From: CAWCDJ01 sp963836015 | GTDB lineage: Bacteria; Acidobacteriota; Terriglobia; Bryobacterales; Bryobacteraceae | DNA length: 64,000 nt | Assembly: GCA_963836015.1 (NCBI GenBank) | Contig: CAWIIF010000001.1 | Coordinates: forward strand, 1-64,000 | Direction of reading: 5' to 3' | Notes under the pieces: generated by a model | Told to the model about the DNA's origin: nothing | The model's database searches: none | The model's input: only the letters and a program-made list of their open reading frames with translations | Made by a program: the position numbers and the translations under genes | In this document: positions 7,008-16,101 of the stretch, piece by piece | How the letters are laid out: every line of letters starts with the position of its first letter | Numbering within the stretch: the first letter of the stretch is position 1

Positions 7008-9578
7008 GTGGCTCAAAAGAAACTGTTCCTGATCGATTCGTTCGGATTCATCTTCCGGGCCTATCACGCACGTGCGCGGAGCGGCGCTCCTCCCATGCGG
7101 ACCTCGAAAGGGCTATCCACCGAGGCTGTGTACATTTTCAACAACATGCTCCGGAAGCTGGCCAAGCAGTTCGAGCCGGCCTATGTCGCGGCCATCTTCG
7201 AGAGTGGGGAGCCGACCCACCGGACGCAGGAGTTCGCGGAGTACAAAGCCAACCGTGCGGAGACACCGCCCGACCTGTTGGAGCAGATCCCCCTGGTGCG
7301 GCGGGTGCTGGAGGCCATGCGGATTCCCATTCTGCAGTATCCCGGTTTCGAGGCGGATGACGTGATCGGGACGCTGGCCCGCACGGCGGAGCGGGAGGGA
7401 TTCGAAGTAGTCATCGTTTCGAGCGACAAGGACCTGCTGCAACTCGTCTCGGACAAAGTGTCGATGCTCAACCCCGCCAAAGACGATGAATGGTACGACC
7501 CGAAAAAGGTGAAGGAATTCATGGGTGTGCGGCCGGACCAGGTGGCCGACCTGCTGGCGCTGAAGGGCGATGCCATCGATAACATTCCGGGCGCGCCGGG
7601 CATCGGGGACAAAGGCGCGCGGGACCTGATCGAACAGTTCGGATCGGTGGAGGCGGCTCTCGAGCGGGCGGCCGAAGTGCAGCGCAAGATGCACCGCGAG
7701 AGCCTCCAGAACAACGTGGACCGGATCCGCATGAGCAAGCGCCTGGCCACGGTCGCCATCGACGTGCCGGTCCCTTTCGACGCGGCATCGGTGAAGGCGC
7801 AGCCGTTCGATGCGGCGGCGCTCAAGGCGATCTATAAGGAACTCGAGTTCCACAGCCTGCTGAAGGAGCTGGAGCCGGGCGAGGATTCGCGGACACGGGA
7901 CTACCGGGTCATCGCCGGCCCCGAAGATCTGGCGGAATGGCTGGAAAAGGGCGGGGACCGGCCGCACGCCGTGGCCATCTCGAAATCGGCGGAGGGAGAG
8001 TTCGCGCTCGATACCATAGGGCTGGCGCGGACCCCGGGGGAAGCGCGCGCTGTCACCTCGGAAAACCTGCCTTACCTGAAGCCGTGGCTCGAAGACGCCG
8101 CGCGGCCCAAGATCGCGTGCGATGTCAAATGGGCGCTGCTCACGCTCGACCGCATGGGGATCGAAGCGCGCGGGTTCATCCACGACGTGATGCTCTACGC
8201 GTTCCTGCTGGATGCGGACCCGTCGGGATGTCCGCTCGAAGAGCAGGCGCGGCGCCGGCTGGACCTGAAACTGGGTCCGTCGCCCGAGCAGCACGCCGAT
8301 ATCGCGCTCGAGATCTGGGGCCAGCTCTGCCCGGCGGTGGATTCGCGCGGCCTGCGCAACCTGTACGAAACGATCGAGCTGCCGCTGGCGCGGGTTTTGG
8401 CGCGGATGGAGCGCACCGGCGTGCGGATCGACCCGGTCGAGTTGAAGCGGATGTCGGGCCTGATGGAGACGGAAATCGCGCGGTTGACGGGCGAGATCCA
8501 CGGCCTGGCCGGGCGCACGTTTAATATCAGCTCGCCGCAGCAGGTGGGAAAAGTGCTGTTCGAGGAGATGAACCTGCCGGCGCCCGTCAAGTACGGCAAG
8601 GGCAAAACCATCTCGACCGCGGCGGACGTACTGGAAGAGTTGGCACCGGATCACGAGATCGCGCGAAAAGTGCTGGAGTACCGGCAGTTGACCAAGCTGA
8701 AGGGCACTTATGTGGACGCCCTGCCGGCGCTGATCGAGCCGGATACCGGACGGCTCCACACCAGCTTCAACCAGACCGGAGCGGCCACCGGAAGGCTATC
8801 GTCCTCCAACCCCAACCTGCAGAATATTCCGATCCGCACGGAGCTGGGGCGCGAGATCCGCGCGGCTTTCGTCCCGAAGGAGGGGTGGAAGCTGCTGGTG
8901 GCCGACTACTCGCAGATCGAGCTGCGCCTGCTGGCGCACCTGTCGGGCGACGCGCTGCTGGTGGAAGCGTTCCGCGGCGGGGAGGACATCCATACGCGCA
9001 CCGCCGCCGAAGTGCTGGGAGTGCCGCCGCTGATGGTGACGCCGGACGCGCGGCGCGCCGCCAAGGCGGTCAACTTCGGGATCGTCTACGGCATCAGCCC
9101 GTTCGGCCTGGCGGCGCAGCTGGGGATCTCGCGAGGGGAAGCGGAGAAGTACATCAAGAACTACTTCGCGCGGTACTCGGGCGTGCGAAAGTTCATCGAC
9201 CAGACCATCGCCGAGGTGCGGCAGACAGGCGTGACCAAAACGATGTTCGGGCGCGAGCGTCCCATCCCGGACATCAACAGCCGCAACCCGAACGCGCGCG
9301 GCTTCGCCGAACGGACGGCCGTGAATTCGCCGCTGCAGGGGACGGCGGCCGATCTGATCAAGCTGGCGATGGTGCGGATCGACGCGGCGCTCGAGGCAGG
9401 GGCCTGCCGCAGCGCGATGCTGCTCCAGGTGCACGACGAACTGGTGTTCGAGTGCCCGCCGGAAGAGGTGGAAGCAGTCTCGGCGCTGGTCAAGCGCGAG
9501 ATGGAAGGCGTCTGCGACCTGCAGGTCCCGCTGGTGGCGGATGTGGGGGTCGGAGACAACTGGCGGGACGCGAAGTAG
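7008..9578 (+). CDS. polA: DNA polymerase I (proofreading residues apparently lost)
   Basis: 856 residues from a GTG at 7008 (MAQKKLFLIDSFGFIFRAYHA region). An ATG at 6989 is in another frame. Residues 1-290 are the 5'-3' flap nuclease (YKANRAETPPD, GFEADDVIGTLAR, SSDKDLLQLVS, IPGAPGIGDKGA). Residues about 296-420 occupy the 3'-5' exonuclease position but lack the DxE pair (VAISKSAEGEF) and the Asp of the LKYD motif (DVKWALLTL). Residues about 450-856 are the polymerase: DYSQIELRLLAHLSGD, RRAAKAVNFGIVYG and QVHDELVFE. The enzyme handles Okazaki-fragment processing and gap repair. Loss of proofreading is inferred from the missing metal ligands, as in thermophile Pol I enzymes. Confidence 0.96.
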   Translation: MAQKKLFLIDSFGFIFRAYHARARSGAPPMRTSKGLSTEAVYIFNNMLRKLAKQFEPAYVAAIFESGEPTHRTQEFAEYKANRAETPPDLLEQIPLVRRVLEAMRIPILQYPGFEADDVIGTLARTAEREGFEVVIVSSDKDLLQLVSDKVSMLNPAKDDEWYDPKKVKEFMGVRPDQVADLLALKGDAIDNIPGAPGIGDKGARDLIEQFGSVEAALERAAEVQRKMHRESLQNNVDRIRMSKRLATVAIDVPVPFDAASVKAQPFDAAALKAIYKELEFHSLLKELEPGEDSRTRDYRVIAGPEDLAEWLEKGGDRPHAVAISKSAEGEFALDTIGLARTPGEARAVTSENLPYLKPWLEDAARPKIACDVKWALLTLDRMGIEARGFIHDVMLYAFLLDADPSGCPLEEQARRRLDLKLGPSPEQHADIALEIWGQLCPAVDSRGLRNLYETIELPLARVLARMERTGVRIDPVELKRMSGLMETEIARLTGEIHGLAGRTFNISSPQQVGKVLFEEMNLPAPVKYGKGKTISTAADVLEELAPDHEIARKVLEYRQLTKLKGTYVDALPALIEPDTGRLHTSFNQTGAATGRLSSSNPNLQNIPIRTELGREIRAAFVPKEGWKLLVADYSQIELRLLAHLSGDALLVEAFRGGEDIHTRTAAEVLGVPPLMVTPDARRAAKAVNFGIVYGISPFGLAAQLGISRGEAEKYIKNYFARYSGVRKFIDQTIAEVRQTGVTKTMFGRERPIPDINSRNPNARGFAERTAVNSPLQGTAADLIKLAMVRIDAALEAGACRSAMLLQVHDELVFECPPEEVEAVSALVKREMEGVCDLQVPLVADVGVGDNWRDAK

Positions 9579-9617
9579 GCGGGAGGATGGTATCCTTCGG
9601 GGTAAGCGGAGGAGCAG

Positions 9618-10475
9618 ATGGTCTGGCGCAGGCTGCTGGTTTGTGGGGCAGGCCTGGCTGCGTGCGTCGGCATGCTTTCCGCGTTCCAGAACTTCCGCAA
9701 GCCCTGGCGGGAGTACCCGGCATTTGAGTACAACGACTTCCCGATCCCACCGGACTACCAGGAAAAGACGGAATGGGTGTTCGCGCGTCTGATGTATCCG
9801 AACATAGCTTTCTCGCGGGGCGGGTTCCGCCGGTTCCGGGGCGGCTTCGGCGACTGGCGCGAGGGCGGACGCGGAGCGTTCTGGACGATGGATTATCCTC
9901 GGTCGGACCGTCATTTCTCCCTGGCCCTGCGGCGGCTGACCCGGATCCACGTGCGGTCCGTGGAGCAGCCCATCAACCTGGATGAGCACGACCAGTACGA
10001 CTGGCCGTGGCTATATGCGGTGGAAGTAGGGCACTGGAACCTGACCGATGAGCAGGCCAAGGGGCTGCGGGAATATCTGCTGCGCGGCGGATTTTTGATG
10101 GTGGACGATTTCCATGGCGGGTATGAGTGGGACAATTTCGCCGCCAGCATGCAGCGCGTATTTCCAGACCGGCCGATCGTGGAGATCGACAGTAAGGACC
10201 CGATCTTTCATGTGATTTACGACCTGGATGACAAATACCAGGTGCCCGGCGCGCAGTACATTCGCTCGGGGCTGACATACGAGCGCGCCGACGGGTTTCC
10301 CGAGCACTGGCGGGGAATCTACGACGAGAAAGGCCGGCTGATGGTCACAATCTGCTTCAATGTAGACTTGGGCGATTCATGGGAGCACGCAGACAATCCG
10401 GATTATCCGCAGAAGTTCTCCGCGCTGGGGATGCGGATCGGAATCAACTACGTCGCTTACGCCATGACTCATTGA
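9618..10475 (+). CDS. DUF4159 domain protein, copy 1
   Basis: 285 residues, ATG after a GGAGGAG ribosome site. Residues 1-22 are a signal peptide ending at AFQ. The rest is DUF4159: FARLMYPN, WTMDYPRSDRHFS, LREYLLRGGFLMVDDFHG, PIVEIDSKDPIFHVIYDL, and a C-terminal LGMRIGINYVAYAMTH. DUF4159 has a glutamine-amidotransferase-like fold without known activity and is common in Acidobacteriota. It is exported or periplasmic by prediction. The next gene is a close paralogue that overlaps its stop codon. Confidence 0.8.
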   Translation: MVWRRLLVCGAGLAACVGMLSAFQNFRKPWREYPAFEYNDFPIPPDYQEKTEWVFARLMYPNIAFSRGGFRRFRGGFGDWREGGRGAFWTMDYPRSDRHFSLALRRLTRIHVRSVEQPINLDEHDQYDWPWLYAVEVGHWNLTDEQAKGLREYLLRGGFLMVDDFHGGYEWDNFAASMQRVFPDRPIVEIDSKDPIFHVIYDLDDKYQVPGAQYIRSGLTYERADGFPEHWRGIYDEKGRLMVTICFNVDLGDSWEHADNPDYPQKFSALGMRIGINYVAYAMTH

Positions 10476-11287
10476 TCCCGCGTGGCGCCGTCCTGTGCCT
10501 GCTTCTGCTGGCCTGCCTCGGCGCGTTGTTCGCCTTCCAGCGTCCATTCCGCCAGTATCCGGGCGTGGAGTACGAGAACCTGCCGCTTCCTCCGGACTGG
10601 AGCGAGAAGACCGAATTCGTCTTCGCGCGGCTGATGTATCCGTGGAACGGCTGGGGATTCCATTACGGCGACGACTGGACCAAGGGCCAGTCGAACTGGA
10701 CGATCGACTATCCGCGGTCCGACCGGCACTTCGTGACGGCTCTGCGCAGGCTGACGCGGGTCCACACGAGGTCGGTCGAGCAGCCGGTCAACCTGGACGA
10801 GGGCGACCAGTATGACTGGCCCTGGCTGTACGGAGTCGAGGTGGGGCACTGGGAACTGACCGATGCGCAGGCGCGCGCCCTCCGCGAGTATTTGCTGCGG
10901 GGCGGATTCTTCATGTGCGACGATTTCCACGGCTCGACCGAATGGGACAACTTCGTAGGAGGGATGAAGCGCGTTTTCCCGGACCGGCCGATCGTGGAGA
11001 TCGACGATCAGGACCAGATCTTCCGCACGATTTACGACCTAGACCATCGCTACCAGGTGCCGGGCGCGCAATACCTCTACTCCCACCGCCTGGCGGAAAA
11101 GGATGGCACGGTGCCGCACTGGCGCGGAATCTACGACGACCACGGGCGGGTGATGGTGGCGATCTGCTTCAACATGGACTTAGGCGATTCCTGGGAGTGG
11201 GCGGACGTCCCGGCTTACCCGGCACGCTTCTCGGACCTGGGGATTCGCATCGGCGTTAACTATGTCGTCTATGCGATGACGCATTAG
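10472..11287 (+). CDS. DUF4159 domain protein, copy 2
   Basis: 271 residues if it starts at the TTG at 10472, which overlaps the TGA of copy 1 (TTGA). That start opens straight onto a signal peptide (AVLCLLLLACLGALFAFQ), and upstream starts would read through copy 1. It shares long runs with copy 1: the WTIDYPRSDRHF block, RSVEQPVNLDEGDQYDWPWL, the ALREYLLRGGFFMCDDFHG block and the closing YVVYAMTH. The pair looks like a tandem duplication with translational coupling. Function unknown. Confidence 0.75.
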   Translation: MIPRGAVLCLLLLACLGALFAFQRPFRQYPGVEYENLPLPPDWSEKTEFVFARLMYPWNGWGFHYGDDWTKGQSNWTIDYPRSDRHFVTALRRLTRVHTRSVEQPVNLDEGDQYDWPWLYGVEVGHWELTDAQARALREYLLRGGFFMCDDFHGSTEWDNFVGGMKRVFPDRPIVEIDDQDQIFRTIYDLDHRYQVPGAQYLYSHRLAEKDGTVPHWRGIYDDHGRVMVAICFNMDLGDSWEWADVPAYPARFSDLGIRIGVNYVVYAMTH

Positions 11288-11320
11288 TTGCGGTATCGTC
11301 TGTTACAGGAGTCGCGCGCC

Positions 11321-12052
11321 ATGAACAGCCTATTGTGGACCCTTCCGCTATTGGCCGGCGCGGCGGTCTGGGGGCAGCCGGCTCCGGCCCCGGAACAGGT
11401 CCGCTCCACCGGACTCCGCTGTGTCCAGGTGGCGCAGACGATTCAGGCGATCGAGGCCACGAAGGCTCCGGTTCCGGCCGATCTGCAGACAGCCCGCCAG
11501 GCATGCGACCCGGCACAGCGGAAACAGGCCGATGTGGGCGCCACACTCGACCGGCTGGGCCTGACCTCCCTGGAGTTATTCACACGCATGGATCAGGCCG
11601 CTTCCCACCTGGCGGGGCCGCCTCGTTTCTACTTGCTGGCGGCCCTCGCGAAATACGCGTTCGACCTGGGGAAGCCCGACAAGGCCCGGCAGTACGCGCG
11701 CGAGCTCCTGCAGATGGCGTCGCAATATCCCGACGACTGGAACTACGGCAACGCCATCTATTACGGCTATTTCGTGCTGGGGCGCCTCACTCTGGACGAG
11801 GGCAACCTCGCGCTGGCCGGTCAGTACCTCATGAATGCGGCGAGCACGCCGGGTTCTCCGCAATTGAACAGCTTCGGACCCAACATGACGCTGGCGAAGG
11901 AGCTGCTGGAAAAAGGTCAGTTCGCGGTAGTCGGTCAGTTCCTGACGCAGTGCAAGACCTTCTGGAAGATGGACCACGGCAACCTGGACGCCTGGATCGG
12001 CCAGGTGCAGCACGGCGGCGTTCCGGCTTTCGGCGCCAACCTGAATTACTGA
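11321..12052 (+). CDS. Exported TPR-like hypothetical protein
   Basis: 243 residues from an ATG at 11321 with AGGAG about 9 nt upstream. The first 19 residues are a signal peptide (SLLWTLPLLAGAAVWGQ). The mature protein is helical, with TPR-like pairs such as YLLAALAKYAFDLGKPDKA and GRLTLDEGNLALAGQYLMNA. It is probably periplasmic or a lipoprotein-free scaffold. No close family is recognised. It follows the DUF4159 pair by 33 nt and is likely in the same transcript. Confidence 0.55.
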   Translation: MNSLLWTLPLLAGAAVWGQPAPAPEQVRSTGLRCVQVAQTIQAIEATKAPVPADLQTARQACDPAQRKQADVGATLDRLGLTSLELFTRMDQAASHLAGPPRFYLLAALAKYAFDLGKPDKARQYARELLQMASQYPDDWNYGNAIYYGYFVLGRLTLDEGNLALAGQYLMNAASTPGSPQLNSFGPNMTLAKELLEKGQFAVVGQFLTQCKTFWKMDHGNLDAWIGQVQHGGVPAFGANLNY

Positions 12053-12055
12053 CCG

Positions 12056-12403
12056 CTACTTGCGAAGATAGGCATCGTCGCCGCGGATCCAGTCCTCGCG
12101 GCTGGGAGAGAATATGTCCACCACGAAGCTGTCTTCGAGAGCGGTAACTCCGTGCGGAACATTGGAAGGGATCGCCAGGGACTGGCCGGCGCGGATCACG
12201 AGATCCTGGCCGCCGATGTGAAACACGAGGGCGCCGCGCTCGACGGTGGCCACCTGTTCGTGGACGTGGCTGTGCTCGGGGACGACCGCGCCCCGAAGCA
12301 GTTCGAGCCGCGCGATGGTCATGCTGGCGGTATGGATGGCACGCCTCGTAACCATCGGATTCAATTGCTCGGCGGGCATCTGGTTCCAGTCGTAGTGGGT
12401 CAT
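12056..12403 (-). CDS. Small cupin-domain protein
   Basis: 115 residues from an ATG at 12403 (MTHYDWNQ). Cupin motif 1 is PEHSHVHEQ with the His ligands and VERGALVFHIG; motif 2 is IPSNVPHGVTALED. It is a single-domain beta-barrel that binds a metal in most relatives. The substrate is unknown; small cupins of this kind often bind sugars or act as isomerases or dioxygenases. It is divergent from the rmlA-like gene with only 28 nt between starts, so the two promoters must overlap. Confidence 0.8.
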   Translation of the reverse strand: MTHYDWNQMPAEQLNPMVTRRAIHTASMTIARLELLRGAVVPEHSHVHEQVATVERGALVFHIGGQDLVIRAGQSLAIPSNVPHGVTALEDSFVVDIFSPSREDWIRGDDAYLRK

Positions 12404-12431
12404 GGCAGGTATTGTATGATGAAATCTGCTT

Positions 12432-13202
12432 ATGAAGGGTGTCGTATTGGCCGGCGGTACGGGGAGCCGATTATTTCCCCTGACCAAGATCACCAACAAG
12501 CACCTGCTGCCGATCTTCGACCGGCCCATGATCTACTTCCCGATCCAGACGCTCGTGGATGCCGGGATCCGCGAAATCCTGATCGTGACGGGTGGCAGAA
12601 ATTCGGGCGATTTTCTGCGCCTGCTGGCCAACGGAAAGCAGTTCGGGTTGAAACATATCAACTACACCTACCAGGAGGGCGAAGGCGGGATTGCCGACGC
12701 GCTGGCGCTGGCGGAGCATTTCGCCGACGGCCAGAAGATCTGCGTGGTGCTCGGCGATAACATCATCGAGGGCAATATCCGGGAGGCCGCCGACCGCTTT
12801 CGGAGCGAGTCCCGGGGAGCGCACATCCTGCTCAAGGAAGTGACCGACGCGGAGCGTTTCGGCGTGGCGGAAGTGGTGGACGGGCGCGTCACTGGCATCG
12901 AGGAGAAGCCCCATCAGCCGAAGTCGAATTACGCCGTAACCGGCATCTACATGTACGACGCGACGGTGTTCGACAAGATCAAGACGCTGGTGCCTTCGCG
13001 GCGCGGCGAGCTGGAAATTACGGACGTGAACAACGCCTATATCCGGGAAGGCACGATGGGCTTTTCCTTCCTGGATGGCTGGTGGACCGACGCGGGCACG
13101 TTCGATTCACTGCTGCGCGCGGCGAACCTGGTGGCGCAATCGGGCCGGCCGGAGCCGGCGCCTGAATCCGCGGCTGTCGTGGAAGAGGCGGCACGGATCT
13201 GA
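12432..13202 (+). CDS. rmlA: Glucose-1-phosphate thymidylyltransferase family protein
   Basis: 256 residues, the short form without the C-terminal helical extension of E. coli RmlA. The nucleotide-binding signature is GGTGSRLFPLTKITNKHLLP; EKPHQPKSNYAVTGIY and WTDAGTFDSLLRA fit the sugar-nucleotide site. Expected reaction: glucose-1-phosphate plus dTTP to dTDP-glucose, the first step towards dTDP-deoxysugars. It is the first gene of the polysaccharide operon, and its stop overlaps the next start (TGATG). No ribosome site precedes the ATG, and a TATGAT box lies only 12 nt upstream, which suggests a nearly leaderless mRNA. Nucleotide specificity is inferred. Confidence 0.85.
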   Translation: MKGVVLAGGTGSRLFPLTKITNKHLLPIFDRPMIYFPIQTLVDAGIREILIVTGGRNSGDFLRLLANGKQFGLKHINYTYQEGEGGIADALALAEHFADGQKICVVLGDNIIEGNIREAADRFRSESRGAHILLKEVTDAERFGVAEVVDGRVTGIEEKPHQPKSNYAVTGIYMYDATVFDKIKTLVPSRRGELEITDVNNAYIREGTMGFSFLDGWWTDAGTFDSLLRAANLVAQSGRPEPAPESAAVVEEAARI

Positions 13203-13792
13203 TGGCGGAGAAGGCAGCCGTATCGGCGCGCGTGGGGCACGCCCTGGCGTCTTCCGGCAGCCTGCACCTGGCGGTGCCCGAATGCGAACACGGCCTGGGC
13301 GCGGTGATCGGAGCAGCCGACTCCCCGAACCGGATTGCCGGCGTTCGCATCGAACCGTTCCCCGTTTATCCGGACGATCGCGGGTATTTCCTGGAAGTGC
13401 AGCGCATGGGTCAGGGGCTGGCAGCGGAATTTCCGGCAGCTACTACGCAAATCTCGGCGGCGCTGAGCTTTCCGGGAACCATCAAGGCATTCCACTTCCA
13501 CCTGCACCAGACGGATTGCTGGACCCCCGCCAGGGGAATGCTGCAGGTGGCGCTGGTGGACCTGCGGGTGGACTCCCCGACCTTCGGGCTGCGCAACACC
13601 ATGTACGTGGGGACCATGCGGCCGTGGCGCGTGCTGATTCCCCCGGGAGTCGGGCACGGCTACAAAGTGATCGGTCCCGGCGAGGCGATGCTGGTATACC
13701 TGACGGACCGCCTCTACAATCCGCTGGATGAAGGCCGGATTCCCTACGACGATCCTTCCATCCGGTACGATTGGGAAACGCAGCGGAAGTAA
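13202..13792 (+). CDS. rmlC: dTDP-4-dehydrorhamnose 3,5-epimerase family protein
   Basis: 196 residues with an extra N-terminal segment of about 40 residues before the cupin core (GVRIEPFPVYPDDRGYFLEV). IKAFHFHLHQTDCW carries the catalytic His region, and LIPPGVGHGYKVIG closes the barrel. Expected role: epimerisation of dTDP-4-keto-6-deoxyglucose at C3 and C5, or at C3 only, on the way to a deoxysugar. It overlaps the rmlA-like gene by one base. rmlB and rmlD are not in the window, so the final sugar cannot be named as rhamnose. Confidence 0.82.
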   Translation: MAEKAAVSARVGHALASSGSLHLAVPECEHGLGAVIGAADSPNRIAGVRIEPFPVYPDDRGYFLEVQRMGQGLAAEFPAATTQISAALSFPGTIKAFHFHLHQTDCWTPARGMLQVALVDLRVDSPTFGLRNTMYVGTMRPWRVLIPPGVGHGYKVIGPGEAMLVYLTDRLYNPLDEGRIPYDDPSIRYDWETQRK

Positions 13793-13832
13793 TTTCGCGA
13801 GCGTTGGCAGGCATGTCGTAGAATCAAAGCCA

Positions 13833-14885
13833 ATGCGGGTGGCGATCGAAGCCGCGTCACTGGCGCTGGCCAGCGGCGGGCTGGCCCGTTACACTTCTGA
13901 ACTGAGCCTGGCCCTGGCGCGCGGATTTCCCGACGACGAGTTCTTTCTGGTTTCCGACCAGCCGTTTTCCATGCCGGAGCCGGCGCCGTTGAATCTGCGG
14001 CGCGGCGGCAGGCCGCGCAACACGCTCGAGCGCCGGTGGTGGCTGTGGGGCCTCGATCGAGAGGTCGGCCGGCTGGGCGCAGACGTGATCCACGGACCGG
14101 ATTTTGCGGTGCCGTATCTCAAGCGCCGGCCGAGCGTGCTCACGCTCCACGATCTTTCTCCGTGGATGAAGAGCGGGTGGCACCACGCGGCCGACCGCGT
14201 GCGGCGCCGCACTCCCCTGCTGCTGGACCTGGGGATGGCGACCATGGTGATCACGCCCGGACAGACCGTCCGCAAGCAGGCGATCGAACGATTTGGACTG
14301 GCGCCGGAGCAGGTGGTGGCTATCCCCGAAGCCGCGGCTCCCCGGTTTCGTCCGGTAGAAGCTCCCGGCGGCGCACCGTATTTTCTGTTTGTGGGAACGC
14401 TGGAGCCGCGCAAGAACCTGCCGGTGCTCGTCGAAGCGTGGCGGGAAATCCGGCGCGAGATTCCGGTGGACCTGGTGCTTGCAGGGCGTCCGCGGAAGGA
14501 CGCACCGCAATTCGCGAGCGAGCCGGGACTGCGGATTCTGGGCGAAGTGCCGGATGCCCGCCTGCCGGAGCTGTATTCGGGAGCGGTGGCGCTGGTCTAT
14601 CCGTCGTTGTACGAAGGCTTCGGACTTCCGGTGCTGGAAGCGATGCAATGCGGAGCCTGTGTGATCGCCTCGGAGGCGCTTCGAGAGGTGGGGGGTGACG
14701 CGGTGGTCTATGCGGAATCGGCGGCGGAACTGACGGCGGCGATGCGCCAGGCCGCTTTGTTTCCGGACTGGAGGGCCGGGCGCCAGGCCCTCTCGATCGC
14801 CAGGGCGCTCGACTTTTCCTGGGAGCGGACCGCGCGCCTGACCCGTGAGGTTTACCTGGAGGCGCGGAGGCGTTTTGGCCGTTGA
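13833..14885 (+). CDS. Glycosyltransferase family 4
   Basis: 350 residues from an ATG at 13833 (MRVAIEAASLALASGGLARY). Two Rossmann domains: the acceptor side with DVIHGPDF and LTLHDLSPWM, the donor side with FLFVGTLEPRKNLPVLVEAW and the sugar-nucleotide clamp YPSLYEGFGLPVLEAMQCG (E-x7-E). It transfers a sugar from a nucleotide donor to a growing glycan on the cytoplasmic face. Donor and acceptor unknown. Its end overlaps the next gene's start by 11 nt. Confidence 0.88.
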   Translation: MRVAIEAASLALASGGLARYTSELSLALARGFPDDEFFLVSDQPFSMPEPAPLNLRRGGRPRNTLERRWWLWGLDREVGRLGADVIHGPDFAVPYLKRRPSVLTLHDLSPWMKSGWHHAADRVRRRTPLLLDLGMATMVITPGQTVRKQAIERFGLAPEQVVAIPEAAAPRFRPVEAPGGAPYFLFVGTLEPRKNLPVLVEAWREIRREIPVDLVLAGRPRKDAPQFASEPGLRILGEVPDARLPELYSGAVALVYPSLYEGFGLPVLEAMQCGACVIASEALREVGGDAVVYAESAAELTAAMRQAALFPDWRAGRQALSIARALDFSWERTARLTREVYLEARRRFGR

Positions 14886-16059
14886 AGCAAGACCGCCCGC
14901 TCTGATGCTGGCGCCCGAAACGCCCTATCCCATGGCCGGGGGCGGGGCGCTGCGAACCGCATCCCTGCTTCATTACCTTGCCCGGAAATACGAGACGGAC
15001 CTGATCGTCTTCCGCGAGCCCGGCGCGCCGGATCCGGCGAGCGGATTGCCGGGGAGGCTGGTGCGGCGGGTTACCGTGATCGACCTACCCGCGAACCGGC
15101 GGGACGGCCCGGCGCGCATGCTGCGGAATGTGTCCCGGCTGGCCCGGCGCGTTCCGCCGCTGGTCGATCGCTTCGCGGGGTTCGGCGAGGCGGTGAGCCG
15201 CGCGCTCCAGGGAAGACGGTACGAACTGGCGGTCGTGGAGCATTTCTGGTGCGCTCCCTACTGCCGCGAGCTGGCGCCCTCCTGCGTACGCACGGTGCTC
15301 GACCTGCACAATGTGGAATCGCTGCTGCACGAGCGCTGCGCCGCAACTGAGGGCGGCATCGAGGGTTTAGCGCACAGGGTTTTCGAGCGGGCCGCCCGCG
15401 AGATGGAACGGCTATGGTTGCCGCGGTACGGAGAACTGCTGGCCGCTTCGGCGGCCGATGCCGCCGTGCTGCGGCGGGCGGCCCCGGGTTCGACGGTCCG
15501 GGTTTATCCGAATGCCATACCGGCGACCCCCCCGCCTCCCCGGGGGGATGAGGAAGCGGTGGTTTTTTCGGGAAACATGGAGTACCATCCCAATCGGTCG
15601 GCGGTGCGGTTCTTCCGCAGGGAGGTCTGGCCGCTGCTGCGGGAACGCTGGCCGCGGCTGGTGTGGCGCCTGGTGGGAAAGAACCCGGAGGCGGTCCGCG
15701 AGTTTACATCCGGCGATCCCAGGATCGAGGTGCGGGGGGCCGTGGCGGACGCCGTGGCGGAATTGGCGCGCGGCAGGCTGGCGGTGGTTCCCCTACTGGC
15801 GGGGAGTGGAACCCGGCTGAAGATTCTGGAAGCCTGGGCCGCTGGATTGCCGGTGGTTTCGACTACCCTGGGAGCGGAAGGCCTGCCGGTTTGTGACGGC
15901 GAAAACATTCTGCTGGCGGACGGCGCCGCGGCTCTGGCCGAGGCCATATCGCGGCTGCTGGCTTGCTATGAAATTCGGGAGAAGCTGGGCTCGGCTGGCA
16001 GATTATTGCTGGAAAAGGAGTTTACCTGGGAGGTAGCCTGGAAAAGTTTGGACTTATGA
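14875..16059 (+). CDS. Glycosyltransferase family 4
   Basis: 394 residues if started at the TTG at 14875, which has GGAGG a few nt upstream inside the previous gene; an ATG at 14905 is the alternative. The N-terminal half holds APETPYPMAGGGALRT and VLDLHNVESLLHE. The C-terminal half has VVFSGNMEYHPN, GTRLKILEAWAAGLPVVST and LGAEGLPV, the donor-binding features of GT4/GT1-type enzymes. It resembles glycosyltransferases that act late in surface glycan assembly. Specificity unknown. Confidence 0.82.
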   Translation: MAVEARPPALMLAPETPYPMAGGGALRTASLLHYLARKYETDLIVFREPGAPDPASGLPGRLVRRVTVIDLPANRRDGPARMLRNVSRLARRVPPLVDRFAGFGEAVSRALQGRRYELAVVEHFWCAPYCRELAPSCVRTVLDLHNVESLLHERCAATEGGIEGLAHRVFERAAREMERLWLPRYGELLAASAADAAVLRRAAPGSTVRVYPNAIPATPPPPRGDEEAVVFSGNMEYHPNRSAVRFFRREVWPLLRERWPRLVWRLVGKNPEAVREFTSGDPRIEVRGAVADAVAELARGRLAVVPLLAGSGTRLKILEAWAAGLPVVSTTLGAEGLPVCDGENILLADGAAALAEAISRLLACYEIREKLGSAGRLLLEKEFTWEVAWKSLDL

Positions 16060-16101
16060 CTCAGCGGAGGGTCAATTTGGTCCGGTATACTGGAACGGTT
16101 A

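Noticed and set aside
7113..8759. Long minus-strand frame opposite polA
   Set aside because: polA motifs are intact on the plus strand. The antisense product has no recognisable domain and biased composition.
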